Assembly (NCBI RefSeq): GCF_000150955.2
Contig: NC_011680.1
Span: forward strand, 785,926 to 849,925
Reading direction: 5' to 3'
Source: Phaeodactylum tricornutum CCAP 1055/1
Lineage: Eukaryota > Bacillariophyta > Bacillariophyceae > Surirellales > Neidiaceae
DNA: 64,000 nt
Below are positions 44,201 through 53,878 of this stretch, piece after piece. Position numbers and translations under genes: made by a program. Position 1 is the first letter of the stretch. The number at the start of each line of letters is the position of its first letter. A model generated the notes under the pieces. The model worked only from the letters and a program-made list of their open reading frames with translations, searched no databases and had not been told where the DNA came from.

Positions 44201-45312
44201 CACGGCAACCTGCACACCAGGCGTACCATTCCCATTTCGTCGGCTAGGATCCCTCCGCGAATCTCTGGTTTTTGCGTTTCTTGGTGATACATCCACGATG
44301 CGCCTTCGACTTGAAAGGGCAACAAGGCTGCCGTCAATCCTTTTGGTAGTTTGCGCATGTCTCCTTGAAAGGCAACGGGGACGAGTTCGTCGGGTTCGAG
44401 GGCTTGATTTTCTTGATCTTGCTCCTGTCGTGCCGCGTCGATCCGGAGCGCCAGCACTTGCCGGTCCGCGGGTTCGAGAGTACGGGAGCCACCAATTTGG
44501 GTCACGTCCACAATATCGTCAGCAAAGGTGGCACAGGCCACGTGCCGGTAGACCCGAAAGCCGGGTTTTCCGCGAAAGAGGGGTACGTGGGATACCCGGA
44601 GCGCGTGTTTTTCAATGATTTCGTCGCAGCGTCGACATGTGGCTCGAGAGGAAGGGGCGTAATCGACGTGAAACGGTCGGTCTTCTTCTTCTTCTTCTTC
44701 TTCTTCGTCATCATCGTCACTGCTGTTTGCGTGTACCATCAGCGGAAGTGCCTCGACTTTGGGTGCAGTCTTGCGTTTGGGAACGGCCTTGGGCTTTGGA
44801 GTGGTCTTTTTGCCTTTGGATGTATTTTTCTGGGCCGATGCCTTGGAAGTGTGGGAGGGTTTGACCACGACGGATGACGCTGTCTCTAAAAGGTCAGCAA
44901 AGTACGGAGACACCGCATTTGCGGCAACGGGTATAGTTGATAGAGTTGTTGATGACGTCGGAGTCAGCGGGGTGGAGCTTTGTGTGCGAGGCTTGGCGAC
45001 TCGTTTGGTAGAGTTGTTGGAAGACCCCGTAGGGACGGGGAGTCGCTTGCGTTTAGGTCGAGGTTTCTGTTCGTCGGCAGGCGATACATTCACATTCACG
45101 TTGACGTTGACATTGTTCTTCCGCTTGCCTTTGACGTTCAGGTCTTCTTCTTTCTCTTGTTCCTTGTCGGGCGGATTCGGATTGTTAGGAGTCACGACGG
45201 CGCGTAATGGGACGGCAGCGGAGGCTGTAACGGTGCGTGTCGAACGGCGGGGCCGCACCGCTGCCGTCCTCGACGCTTCGTCGGCGTCACTACAGGATCC
45301 CGATTTTGCCAT
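41300..45312 (-). CDS. RAD16: RAD16-like SNF2 ATPase with RING finger and an N-terminal PARP-type zinc finger, two exons
   Basis: Exons 45312-44227 and 44104-41300, phase 0 (ATG|GTACGC donor, TATCTAG acceptor); the intron splits the Walker A motif as DEMGM|GKT. 1296 aa. N-terminus: disordered, basic, with an Asn-Val repeat and a poly-Glu run; residues about 217-262 form a PARP-type zinc finger (CRRCDEII ... GFRVYRHVACATF, CxxC then HxxC). From about 326: SNF2 motifs LLPFQVEGASWMY, DEAH, LSGTPLQN, the RAD16-type CxxC/H insert KAKGCDCKSIHY, a RING (about 1011-1057), FSQFVNMLDL and QAIDRTHRLGQ. RAD16 acts in global-genome nucleotide-excision repair and ubiquitin ligation. Odd: RING His is Ser (CGSGFCREC), and the PARP finger is not typical of RAD16. 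Confidence 0.9.
44681..44706. repeat. TTC trinucleotide tract encoding poly-Glu
   Basis: A run of about eight TTC/CTT units on the plus strand, read on the minus strand as a Glu run just before the PARP-type zinc finger of the RAD16-like protein. Likely length-variable between strains. Confidence 0.8.
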
Positions 45313-46337
45313 GAAACGATTACTGGGCACCGTTGGAATCGTGAGTGAATGGGAATGTGTAGGCGTAGTGCGTGTGTATGTGAATGTGAATGTGAATACA
45401 GGATCGTATTGGTGGATGTTGGGACTGTGGAACTGTCGACTCGGTTGTTTGGACTAACCGTAACTATAGGTGTATCTATATCGCCGATACGCTGTGCTAA
45501 TGGGAAAAGAAAAAGGGTTGGATGGTGGGATCCAGCGAATTTCGTGTTGGCGGCAGGTTTTCGAACCTACGTTACTGTTAGTGTTCCACTCACGGGAGGT
45601 GCTTGCTTGACCATTGGATGGCACGGGGAGAGATGCGAGCAGAACTCCGGAAGTGCCATAAAATACCCTGCCCTAATCATTACCTGGGTTACTTATAGTA
45701 ACCCCGCCATGTGCGTGGCGAACGCATCGATGCCAAACCATCCCGTTAGTAGGTAACCTAATGTATTGCTAGCTAGGTAGAAGATACTGTGAATGCCGTT
45801 CGGGACATGGTCTGAGACTTTCTCATTTATACTTGACTGAACAAGAGACATCTTTACCACAACAATAAGGATTCTCGTTTGTCCCGGAATAATTATATTC
45901 GGTACAGTTTTGAAAAGGGAATTTTTGTGGCTCACACTTATATTCACGGTCAAATGCGACCTACTAACAGGAATGGAAGGGAAACGGAATGCGACAAGTG
46001 CCGTTGGAGTCGTCGCCGTCGTCGCCGCACCCGGTCATTCACACACAGTCCAGGAAAGCAACATACCATCACCGCACCAAGCCCAAACGACCAACGGTCG
46101 AAAGACACAACGAAGTGAACGCAACAGTCTACCGGTGCAGTGTTGCTGTCAATAAACCAGAGACACAAGACCCCGCTTTCACGTCTAGAGCAAACGACCA
46201 CCGCCAGTACCGCCAGCAACACCAGCCAGTATCACAGTACACAAAGCAGCACGACACCAGCACAACACTAGTGTCAATCACCTGCCCCACATCTATCACT
46301 GTCAACACAGTAGACGTGCGTATTCACAGTCATCATC
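45313..46337. other. Divergent promoter region, RAD16-like gene / PRA1 gene
   Basis: 1.0 kb without a convincing gene. Contains a GTGAAT repeat near 45378-45400, and a T-arm-like string at about 45557-45580 that does not extend into a tRNA. Both promoters must lie here. Confidence 0.5.
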
Positions 46338-47114
46338 ATGCCACTCGACGTAGCGTCCGGCAACGCGGACTCGAGCCAGTCGTCTCCCCGTAATCACCAA
46401 GCCGGTGTCCAGATCGATTTCGAAAGTTTGCGCTTGCGGGCCTCCTCGCTCGCCTCGCGCTGGAGTCGACGGATTACCGTAGATACCTTACGTCCGCTGC
46501 CCGTCTTTCTCGGCATGGAACCCAACTTTTGTCTCGCCGCCGGAGCCTTCACCCCACCCGTACAGAAAGTCTCCAAAACGGCACCCGAAAAAGTGCAGTC
46601 ACGCCTTTCCCTCAATCTAGCCTACTTTATTACCAACTACGCCGTCGTCAGTTTGACCGTCGCGCTCATTGTTGCCTTGATGCATCCCGGAATGGTCTTC
46701 TTTCTCGCACTCGTATGGGGATTGTGGACGCTACACGCCTACCTGATTCGACACGAAATCGTCGTTGCCGGAATAGCACTACACACTCTCCTCACTGTCC
46801 AACACCGATTCTACGCGTTGTTCGTTCTCACCACCGTTGTGGTACTCTGGAAATGTCTCCGACCAGTATTACTCTTTCTCGCCATTACGGGCGTCTTGAT
46901 ACTCACGCACGCCCTGCTCCGGGATCCCAAACACATTGAAGCCTCCACCGCCAATACCTTCACGCACGGACACGCCAGCCACCGTGCGGGGACGCCGGAC
47001 GCTACCGACGAAGATTACGACGATGGAGCCCGTAGCGGCGGCTCCAGCAGTAGTTCCGAAGTATTGGTGGAACGACCCTCCGCAAACGCCGCGCGGACCG
47101 GAGACGTTATTTAA
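46338..47114 (+). CDS. PRA1-family (prenylated Rab acceptor) membrane protein
   Basis: 258 aa, ATG at 46338, no intron. PRA1 proteins sit in ER/Golgi/endosomal membranes and help recycle prenylated Rab GTPases. The family pattern is visible: RPLPVFLGM near residue 55, RLSLNLAYFITNYAVVSL (the conserved N-YF-xN-Y block before the membrane core), then two pairs of hydrophobic helices (ALIVALMHPGMVFFLALVWGLW and ALFVLTTVVVLW/LRPVLLFLAITGVLIL). N-terminal ~45 residues and the C-terminal ~50 (Ser/Gly/Asp-rich, ending EVLVERPSANAARTGDVI) are predicted soluble. It converges with the TM9SF gene (232 bases apart). Confidence 0.9.
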   Translation: MPLDVASGNADSSQSSPRNHQAGVQIDFESLRLRASSLASRWSRRITVDTLRPLPVFLGMEPNFCLAAGAFTPPVQKVSKTAPEKVQSRLSLNLAYFITNYAVVSLTVALIVALMHPGMVFFLALVWGLWTLHAYLIRHEIVVAGIALHTLLTVQHRFYALFVLTTVVVLWKCLRPVLLFLAITGVLILTHALLRDPKHIEASTANTFTHGHASHRAGTPDATDEDYDDGARSGGSSSSSEVLVERPSANAARTGDVI

Positions 47115-47346
47115 TAGTCGCATCAATGTCAATAGCACCGTCCGTGTCCGCCACCAACGCCTTTGCCTCCTACACCTACTTATCAACAGTAAAGACGTGT
47201 ATATGCCTGCCTGCCTACCTATCTATACCTACACACGACAAATTTTTTGTAGTGAAGTGCTTTTACCAACAAACCTATTGCGTCTTCCCCCGTAGATAGA
47301 AGGACGGCGTCGTGCCAGCGTGGACAATCCTGGTTGCGTTCTCGAC

Positions 47347-49537
47347 TTAATCACTCTTGATTCGCGAGTAAATGTAACGTACAAAGACCATGCTAAACTG
47401 GAAACCGGCCGCTCCCAACATCAAAAAGAAGGCCAGGCTCACAATCGACATGTATCCAAAGTAGAATGATCCCTGCAACACTCCATTCATCCCACTTCGT
47501 TGAAAGTAAAAATAAAATGAGTAAAGGAAGATGAAAACTCCCGTCATACCGCCATTCACGTAAGTAGTCCACCACCATCGGTAATCTTCACGTGCCAACT
47601 GAAAGTACAAGAGCGCCACCGTGATGAACGAGGTCACAATTACCAGCAACACAAATGCCAAAAAGAGAATACCGAACAGCGTGTAAATCTGGTGTCCCCA
47701 CATTGACGCAAATATGTAGTGCAGCTCAATGTAAATGGCGGAAAACGGCAAGAAACCCGCAATGACGACCTGGAAAGGACGGCCACGGTAAAAGGGAACC
47801 TCGGTGGGGATTTCGCGGGCCACCTTGGTGGTTCGGGTCGGTGCATCAAAGTCGGCACTCGCGTAGTTCTTGGCCATGATACCTCCAAACACGGTCAACG
47901 GGAAGGAGACAAAGACGTAGAGAGCGACGACCGTCAAAATGGCGGTGAATGGCAAGGCACTCGTCGAGCCGTGCGCCAAGGCCAGCGAATTCACCCACAG
48001 AAAGACGGTCACAACGGGCGCAGGGAAGAGCGCAGCTTGCAACAGAATACAACGGACCCAGTTCTTGCCGTTCATTTGACGGTACAATCTAACCGCCGTG
48101 TATCCACCGACGAAAGAGGTGAGGCAGTAGAGCACAACCACTCCGGCAAGAATGGAACCGCGCCGGGTAGTGGAGATAATGTTCAATAGCGCCAACGTCA
48201 AATGAAATAACGTCAAGATCATTAGCTGATTTCCGGTACCTACCGCGGCGCAAAAGATGTCCGAGTGCTGAGGGAATCGAAAGACGTCTCCGTGAATCAG
48301 CTTCCATCCGGACTGTGCGACATCGGAGAGCCAAGACCGAGTGTCAGAGACGGGTCTAAGAAAGGCAAGCTTCTTCCATGGACGGTTCTGCCGTTATGCC
48401 CTCGTTTACGTACCTCTTCTTCCTCGAGTGTTTCGTCGTCCAATTCCATGTAGCGGGAGAAATCGTTCTTCAAGACCCGCAAGAGGATAATGGTCAAAAA
48501 GGCCGTGAGTAACAGGACTAGGACAATCGAATTGATGATGGAAAGCCAGTGAATCTCAAAGTTGGGGGGAACAAATCTCGATTCAGCGTAGCGGGACAAA
48601 CGGTCCTTCCACGCGAGTTCGGGTTCCTCGAACCATTCCACCGAGTACGAGAAGGCTACTTCGATCGGTTCGGAAGTATCCGAAATATCGACACGACGCT
48701 CCACCTACACCAAAAAAAGGAATGCGTGAGGAGAATTTTGAGCGTGCGCAGCGTTCGCTTGCCTGTCCAATAAGCATACAACTTACATCCGTGGTGACCT
48801 TGGTGCTAACAATCTGGTCTCCGTTGAAACCGAGAACAAAGTGCAAATGCGGAAACAGAAACGTCTTGGTCCCATCGACTTCTCCCATTACCAAATCTTC
48901 ATCCGTGGCATCACCGATGTATCCCCACATGGGGAGATCTTCAATGAAGAATTCAAAAAAGTAATCCTTATGGATGGCGTCCTTGAACTTTTCCAAGTCT
49001 TTCGTTTTCAACTCCGTTTTGCACAACAAACGCCAGTCGACCGAATCCTGAAAGGTAATTTCGTAGGGCGACGTTTCCCGGCGATCACCGACAATGTGCT
49101 CGCCCAGTCGATGCTTGATACGCTGGGCTCCCTTGCGACTTTCGGTTTCTCGACGAGACGAGGCAACAACGTTCTCCATCTCGGCGACTTCCTGTTCTTC
49201 CGCAGCGGTGGCGTGCTGGAAACAAAAGGGCAAGGAATAGTAACGGTACGTTTCGGTAGGGTTGTTGAAAGGTCTGGACACACGGACAAGAAGAAGAAGG
49301 TTAAGAGACTCTTCATGCCAAGCAACGCAAGCAATACGCTGCCAAGTGAACGTTTGGAACAAAGAGAGAATCAATTCTCCCCCATCGGCTCGGAACGTAC
49401 CCGACTTTGTTGACTACCAAATGAACATCATCGTGTTCTTTGTAGTGTTTTCCGGCCTTTACACGTTTTACTTTTGCTCCGTCTCCTAGAGACAGACAAC
49501 AAAGAAGCCAAACAACGCTGAGAATCGATTTCGTCAT
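47347..49537 (-). CDS. TM9SF/nonaspanin endomembrane protein 70, four exons
   Basis: Exons 49537-49401, 49273-48787, 48704-48414 and 48312-47347; donors GTACGT, GTAAGT, GTACGT and acceptors CCAG, GTAG, ACAG, all in frame, 626 aa. Golgi/endosomal nine-span protein with roles in protein sorting and adhesion. Signal peptide at residues 1-20 (SILSVVWLLCCLSLGDGA), a large luminal domain with NKVGPFNNPTETYRYYSLPFC, SPYEITF and DLPMWGYIG, the PPNFEIHWLSIINS entry to helix 1, GWKLIHGDVFRFP in the first cytosolic loop and the long membrane region. It ends YSRIKSD; KSD matches the KxD/E-type COPI-binding Golgi-retention motif of the family. Length and block order are canonical. Confidence 0.95.
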
Positions 49538-49922
49538 GGTCTTTAACAAAGTTTGTTTCTACCGGTGGGTGCGAGAGACCCTTCCTTCCCCCAGGCGATA
49601 AGTGTATGGATGTGTATGTATACGGGCGTCCTCTGTCGATTAGGTACGAGCAGCGAGTCGTTGGCTGTCTACCGTAGCGCTGTGGACGTGGGCGCTCCCG
49701 CGGTGTGTTCGGAGCGCTCGTGAATAACGGATCGCAATGACAAATGACTTTGGGGAACAGGCACACTACGAAATCCACGGAAACTGAATCACATAAACAA
49801 ATTGTGTCGAATTTTTGTCGTATCACAAACACGAATACCTACTCGCATCAATTCCTAAATCATTTCCGGGTGTCTGTTCCCCCGGGTTCTCCGTGTTGCC
49901 GACAATGAGGCTGACAATAAGG

Positions 49923-49958
49923 GATCTCATCAACCTCAGTAAGTGATCCCATCAACCT
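49923..49958. repeat. Short imperfect tandem repeat
   Basis: GATCTCATCAACCT at 49923-49936 and GATCCCATCAACCT at 49945-49958, a 14-base match with one change, spaced 22 bases start to start. Confidence 0.7.
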
Positions 49959-49981
49959 GACCTAACTGTGATTTTAACAAT

Positions 49982-50037
49982 GGTGTAGCCGTAGCCCAGT
50001 AGCTACTTCGGCACCTTGGACCAGACCTTCCTACACC
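49982..50037. other. Nested inverted repeat (possible RNA/DNA hairpin)
   Basis: GGTGTAG at 49982-49988 pairs perfectly with CTACACC at 50031-50037. Two bases inside the outer stem, GTAGC (49991-49995) pairs with GCTAC (50002-50006) around a six-base loop. The arrangement recalls the acceptor and D arms of a tRNA, but the element is only 56 bases and there is no T arm, so it is not called a tRNA. Function unknown; it may be chance. Confidence 0.45.
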
Positions 50038-50230
50038 ATACATAGGCTAGCTATGAGTGACAACCTTAGAATCTTGTAAACTTTGGTGCACCATTCCCAC
50101 CTCGCTCTAGGCTACCATCACTCTTTCTAGACTAGCAAGCTGCGGCTGTATATCGTCACATTGTATACATTCAAAATACCGTTTCCAAGACACACCGCGT
50201 TTCGGGTGGCCATTGCTTGCTATTTTGCAA

Positions 50231-51823
50231 CTAGCTTCCTCCAATTTGCATCCGGCCGTCGGCATCAAATCCGGGCATGAGCATATCGTCGTCGCCGTTG
50301 GCGTTGGACCAAGGAGCAATGTCACCCATGCGCTCGGCTTCAATTTCCATGCGTTCCAGATCAAAGATGGACGTTGTCTGGTCCTTCCACATGCGGTCCT
50401 GTTGTTCCCGCAAAGTCATGCCTTTACCGTAAATCCGAGTCGCCACAACTTCCGCTTCCCCCGCAATCTTTTTAATGCGCGTGGCTAAATCCCCACGATC
50501 GTCGTCGTAGCCCAGGTTGCCAAAATTGAGTAAAACGGCCTTGCAAGCATTAATAAAGTCCGGTGGCGGAACGTCCGGCATGGGTTGCTCCTCGTCCGGG
50601 GCTTCTCCGTCGACCGCCTTTTGCGCATTCTCGGCCGTGCCGGGGACAATCAGGACATTCTTGGGCGTAAATGCTTCCTCCAGAATCTTTTCTCGCTCAT
50701 TTGGGTCGTCTTCATGTAACAGTTTACGAATCAAACGTATTTCTTTGCTGCTACTCTGTTTGTCTTTTTCGTCCGTGGCCCGTTTTTTGAGTCGTTTCAT
50801 TAAATTGGCCGCGTCAGTCGCACCGGCATCGCGCGCTTGTGTTTCGTTGGCCTCCAGCAACAGCAAAAAGGGTTCGTCCACTTTCCCTTCCCGTGCCAAT
50901 CGCACAATAGCGCCTTCCATTTTCATGGGATCGCCCAAAGTCAAGACGGATTTGAGTGTTTCCGTGGCCGTGGCGATACGAATTTGCTGTTCCACCGCGA
51001 GCGCTTCCAACAAGTCCTTGGCGTCGTCGTCCCCGTTGTTGACGCGTTCCGCCAAAACTTTGACGAACTGCGCATCGAACTGATCGTAGTAACTAAAGAC
51101 GACCGAGCGGGAGGTATCGCCCGCCCTGTACGGCGGCAAGACCTTTTTCAAAAGCCCTTCGTAGCTCAAACGAATTTCGGGCGTAATTTCCGTCTCGTAA
51201 AAGCTCTGTTTGACCTGTTGGCGGTCCATTTCTTCTTCGGTGGTTTGTGTTTCAATGGCGCGAGCCTTGCGTAGGACATCTGCGTTGGACATGGATCGTC
51301 CGGCATCGGCATCGGCTTCCGCGTCGGCGATACGCTGTTGCTCGACGGTGGCGGCTTCGGCGGCCTGACGTTGTTCGGCCAACTTGCTGACTTCGACGCG
51401 GGTTTGTATGTCAATGATAATGTCGTATAGATCTCGGAGTCCGATGCGCTCTTCGGGATCTCTGGACTTTTCAATTTTCTGGTCGAGCCACTGAATAAAG
51501 GGCGGATCACAGGCGAGGTCGTACTTGTTCATAATGTCGACGCGCGGGTCGTTGGTGGAAAAGACGAGATCCGCGAGGAACATTTCGTAGGCGTCGGACA
51601 AGTTGACGTCGTCTCCCTGATCGTCGTTGGTGCTGATGAGATTGTACGAGTCCGAGTTGATTTCGTCGAGGAGACCGTACAAGCGTGTGGACAACACGAC
51701 GGTGCTGGCGGGGTAACGGAAGGCGTGCTTGCCCGACGTCGCCGCGGATGGGGCAGGCAGCACCGAAAAGGCGCGAGCGCTTTCGAACGTTAACAAGAGA
51801 TTAAGAGCACCAGAGAATTTCAT
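50231..51823 (-). CDS. Plastid-targeted conserved protein of unknown function
   Basis: 530 aa from the ATG at 51823; the upstream frame lacks an ATG. The N-terminus MKFSGALNLLLTFESARA|FSVLPAP is a signal peptide ending at an ARA|F junction, close to the ASAFAP motif, so plastid import is inferred. The mature part is hydrophilic, highly charged and mostly helical: a region with PRVDIMNKYDLACDPPFIQWLDQK, a coiled-coil-like QRQAAEAATVEQQRIADAEAD, long helical sections (SVVFSYYDQFDAQFVKVLAERV; MEGAIVRLAREGKVDEPFLLLLE; EIRLIRKLLHEDDPNEREKI), and a C-terminus with MWKDQTTSIFDLERMEIEAER. No catalytic motif or membrane segment. I do not recognise the family with certainty; a stromal assembly or RNA-related factor is possible. 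Confidence 0.8.
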   Translation of the reverse strand: MKFSGALNLLLTFESARAFSVLPAPSAATSGKHAFRYPASTVVLSTRLYGLLDEINSDSYNLISTNDDQGDDVNLSDAYEMFLADLVFSTNDPRVDIMNKYDLACDPPFIQWLDQKIEKSRDPEERIGLRDLYDIIIDIQTRVEVSKLAEQRQAAEAATVEQQRIADAEADADAGRSMSNADVLRKARAIETQTTEEEMDRQQVKQSFYETEITPEIRLSYEGLLKKVLPPYRAGDTSRSVVFSYYDQFDAQFVKVLAERVNNGDDDAKDLLEALAVEQQIRIATATETLKSVLTLGDPMKMEGAIVRLAREGKVDEPFLLLLEANETQARDAGATDAANLMKRLKKRATDEKDKQSSSKEIRLIRKLLHEDDPNEREKILEEAFTPKNVLIVPGTAENAQKAVDGEAPDEEQPMPDVPPPDFINACKAVLLNFGNLGYDDDRGDLATRIKKIAGEAEVVATRIYGKGMTLREQQDRMWKDQTTSIFDLERMEIEAERMGDIAPWSNANGDDDMLMPGFDADGRMQIGGS

Positions 51824-51936
51824 CCTGTGTTGTTGTATAGGATTGTTGTTGAAGACGACGACGAGCGAGGATGTTGTCAAGCAGTTTAAAATAGTATACT
51901 ACGCAGGGGTAGAATCAAAGGTACGGCAAGTATAGA

Positions 51937-51967
<31 letters not shown>

Positions 51968-52616
51968 CGGGTAGTGTGCCGTCGACAATAGGGTATGGAA
52001 CGGATTCGTCGTGTTGATTGATTTCCTTGGGTCCGTTCCGAAGGTGGTTCCGCAGATTTGGAAGTTTCTGTGGTGTGGTGTGTTGGGACAGAGTGATGGG
52101 AAGTGTGTGTCGGTGACGACGAGGACGAAGGGGTGACAACTGCTGTCTGTGTCGACCGGGTAACTGGAGGAGACTCCCGACATCGTCCGGCCTTGGTACG
52201 AATACCAGTATTTGTAGGGCGTGCGTCAGTGAACCTACTGCTACAACTACCACCAGTACTACGACTACTATTACTGGTAGAGACTTACGGATGGAGTCCA
52301 GATATACCAGTCACCACCGTACGTCAAGGATCGCAGTATTTGCCCGACTTTTCTCGTCTGATGCGAAGGACTCCGGATTCCTCCACAAACAGCGATCTAG
52401 CTACTCTACGAGCTAGTAGAGCTAGAGCTCTCGCTACAGAGCCCTTTGTGGGAAACGAGACGGATCGTGACGATACCAACGACAAACCTGACTCTTTTCT
52501 CTCGCCAACTACTACATTCTTGTCGATTCCCAACAATGGACAACGTCAACTCACAGTCAGAGCAATGGGCTTCTATTACGGAATCATAACAATCAGTCAA
52601 ACCACCACGGCCTGTG
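51824..52616. other. Divergent promoter region
   Basis: 793 bases between divergent genes, with a GA microsatellite at 51945-51967. A 210-codon frame at 52103-52735 overlaps the next gene, lacks an early ATG and is not called. Promoters of both neighbours must lie here. Confidence 0.5.
51945..51967. repeat. GA dinucleotide microsatellite
   Basis: About eleven to twelve GA units, preceded by GAAA/GAGA-rich sequence from 51934, upstream of the plastid protein gene and likely in its leader or promoter. Confidence 0.9.
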
Positions 52617-53696
52617 ATGATTCGGTACGGAGTTTTCCTATTTGGCGTAATCGTCCTGTCGGTGGTGCAAAGGGCATCCTGGACGACGAACGCCTTGGTG
52701 CCCGTTATCCGCGTCTCATCCCTCCCTACCGGTAGTCGCTCACGCAGAACGACTGCTCGACCCGCAGAGAGCGACACGTCTAGAGAACATGCTGAATCGA
52801 AGACCAAGTCCAAGACTCCTCCTCCTCACGGCAGCAGTAGTAGCGACATTTACACCCCGCAGAGGGCGGGTGAGAAGTATCAGCAACAAGCACGCGAGCT
52901 ATTGGCCAAAGCTCAAGCCTTGCGCGATCAATTACCCATCACATCTACATCCAGAACGGAATCGCGTGCCCAATCCAACACTTCCAATCTGTCGTTGGAA
53001 ACCACAACGCAAGCAACGATTGTCTCACAATCGAAATGGAACGTTGCACGACCCGAAGACGATTCCGAGACCGACGAACGCGACAACTATCGTTTGTATC
53101 TGGACCTCGGACGCGAAGACGGTACCTGGATGGATCCACGTTGGGGTGCCAGCGGTCGTCGCATCGAAGGGTCCCTGGATATACAATTCCGTCGAAATAG
53201 TCACGCGTGTCCTGAACTAGCCAAGCACATGGTGAACGATAATCTCGCGTCACCTGCCTCGGCCTCCGTCGTACGCTCTTTGGCCACGGCTCCGGCCATG
53301 CGACTCCGTCAGGGCTTTGACGCAGCTGCGTGTCACGGAGGGGCCTACCGGCTGGATGGATTAGGGGAAAAGATGCAAACTCTGCGATTCTTGGTGCTCC
53401 TCGATGGAGTCGGCGTAGACGACAACCGCTACGGCGATGTGTCCATTCCATCCGGATGTCTCTACTTTTCGTTACCCGTCTTTGGTCCCACCGCCAACTC
53501 CCGCCTGTTCAACAACAATAACAACCACAACAACAATAACAACCCGACGGCACCACTCCGGCTTTCTGCCAAGGAAGGGATCGTGTCCGTCCGACAAATT
53601 GGCTGGCATACCGGTTGGCGACGCAGAGAGAGTCGGATCGTCGGGACCTTTCGGGCGGTTCCGTTGGTACAGGCGAGGAAACGGGACGGCTTTTGA
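52617..53696 (+). CDS. Secretory/plastid protein of unknown function
   Basis: 359 aa, ATG at 52617. N-terminus has a hydrophobic core (YGVFLFGVIVLSVVQ) followed by TTNA|LVPV, a possible signal-peptide cleavage site; a plastid-type variant motif cannot be excluded. Residues 35-150 are Ser/Thr/Arg-rich linker. The folded part starts about residue 155 with RDNYRLYLDLGREDGTWMDP and RWGASGRRIE, then an ACHGGAYRLDGLGEKMQTLRF section, a beta-rich stretch (DVSIPSGCLYFSLPVFG), a short Asn/His-rich run and IVSVRQIGWHTGWRRRES. LDLGREDGTWMD-like blocks seem familiar from unassigned algal proteins, but no family is assigned. Converges with the next gene. Confidence 0.75.
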   Translation: MIRYGVFLFGVIVLSVVQRASWTTNALVPVIRVSSLPTGSRSRRTTARPAESDTSREHAESKTKSKTPPPHGSSSSDIYTPQRAGEKYQQQARELLAKAQALRDQLPITSTSRTESRAQSNTSNLSLETTTQATIVSQSKWNVARPEDDSETDERDNYRLYLDLGREDGTWMDPRWGASGRRIEGSLDIQFRRNSHACPELAKHMVNDNLASPASASVVRSLATAPAMRLRQGFDAAACHGGAYRLDGLGEKMQTLRFLVLLDGVGVDDNRYGDVSIPSGCLYFSLPVFGPTANSRLFNNNNNHNNNNNPTAPLRLSAKEGIVSVRQIGWHTGWRRRESRIVGTFRAVPLVQARKRDGF

Positions 53697-53715
53697 TACC
53701 GTGGTTGCGCTGCGA

Positions 53716-53785
53716 TCCTTGTGGCCGTACTTTCTAGAGTAATAGAGGAGTCCTTGTGGCCGTACTTTCTAGAGTAATAGAGGAG
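53716..53785. repeat. Perfect 35-bp tandem duplication
   Basis: The 35-base unit starting TCCTTGTGGCCGTACTTTCT at 53716-53750 is repeated exactly at 53751-53785, in the 182-base gap between two convergent genes. It looks like a recent local duplication. Confidence 0.95.
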
Positions 53786-53878
53786 TTGACATGGTACTAG
53801 TTGCACATGTACACGTACGTACAGATCCACGTACACATCCACAGATAGGCATACATACTCGTCGCTACTACGGTGTTT

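Larger units (their letters stand above)
49538..50230. other. Intergenic region upstream of the TM9SF gene
   Basis: 693 bases between two minus-strand genes. No protein gene. Contains a 22-base-period direct repeat (49923-49958) and a small hairpin-forming stretch (49982-50037). Otherwise nothing recognised; it should include the TM9SF promoter. Confidence 0.5.

Noticed and set aside
45557-45590. T-arm-like string on the minus strand (AGGTTCGAAAACCT) suggesting a tRNA
   Set aside because: No matching acceptor stem, D arm or anticodon arm is found within tRNA distance, and the loop is eight bases, not seven.
48841-49413. 190-codon plus-strand frame opposite the TM9SF gene
   Set aside because: It is the antisense shadow of TM9SF exons 1-2, whose protein matches the family closely.
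52103-52735. 210-codon frame upstream of the secretory protein
   Set aside because: No early ATG, composition of untranslated DNA, and overlap in another frame with the better-supported gene at 52617.
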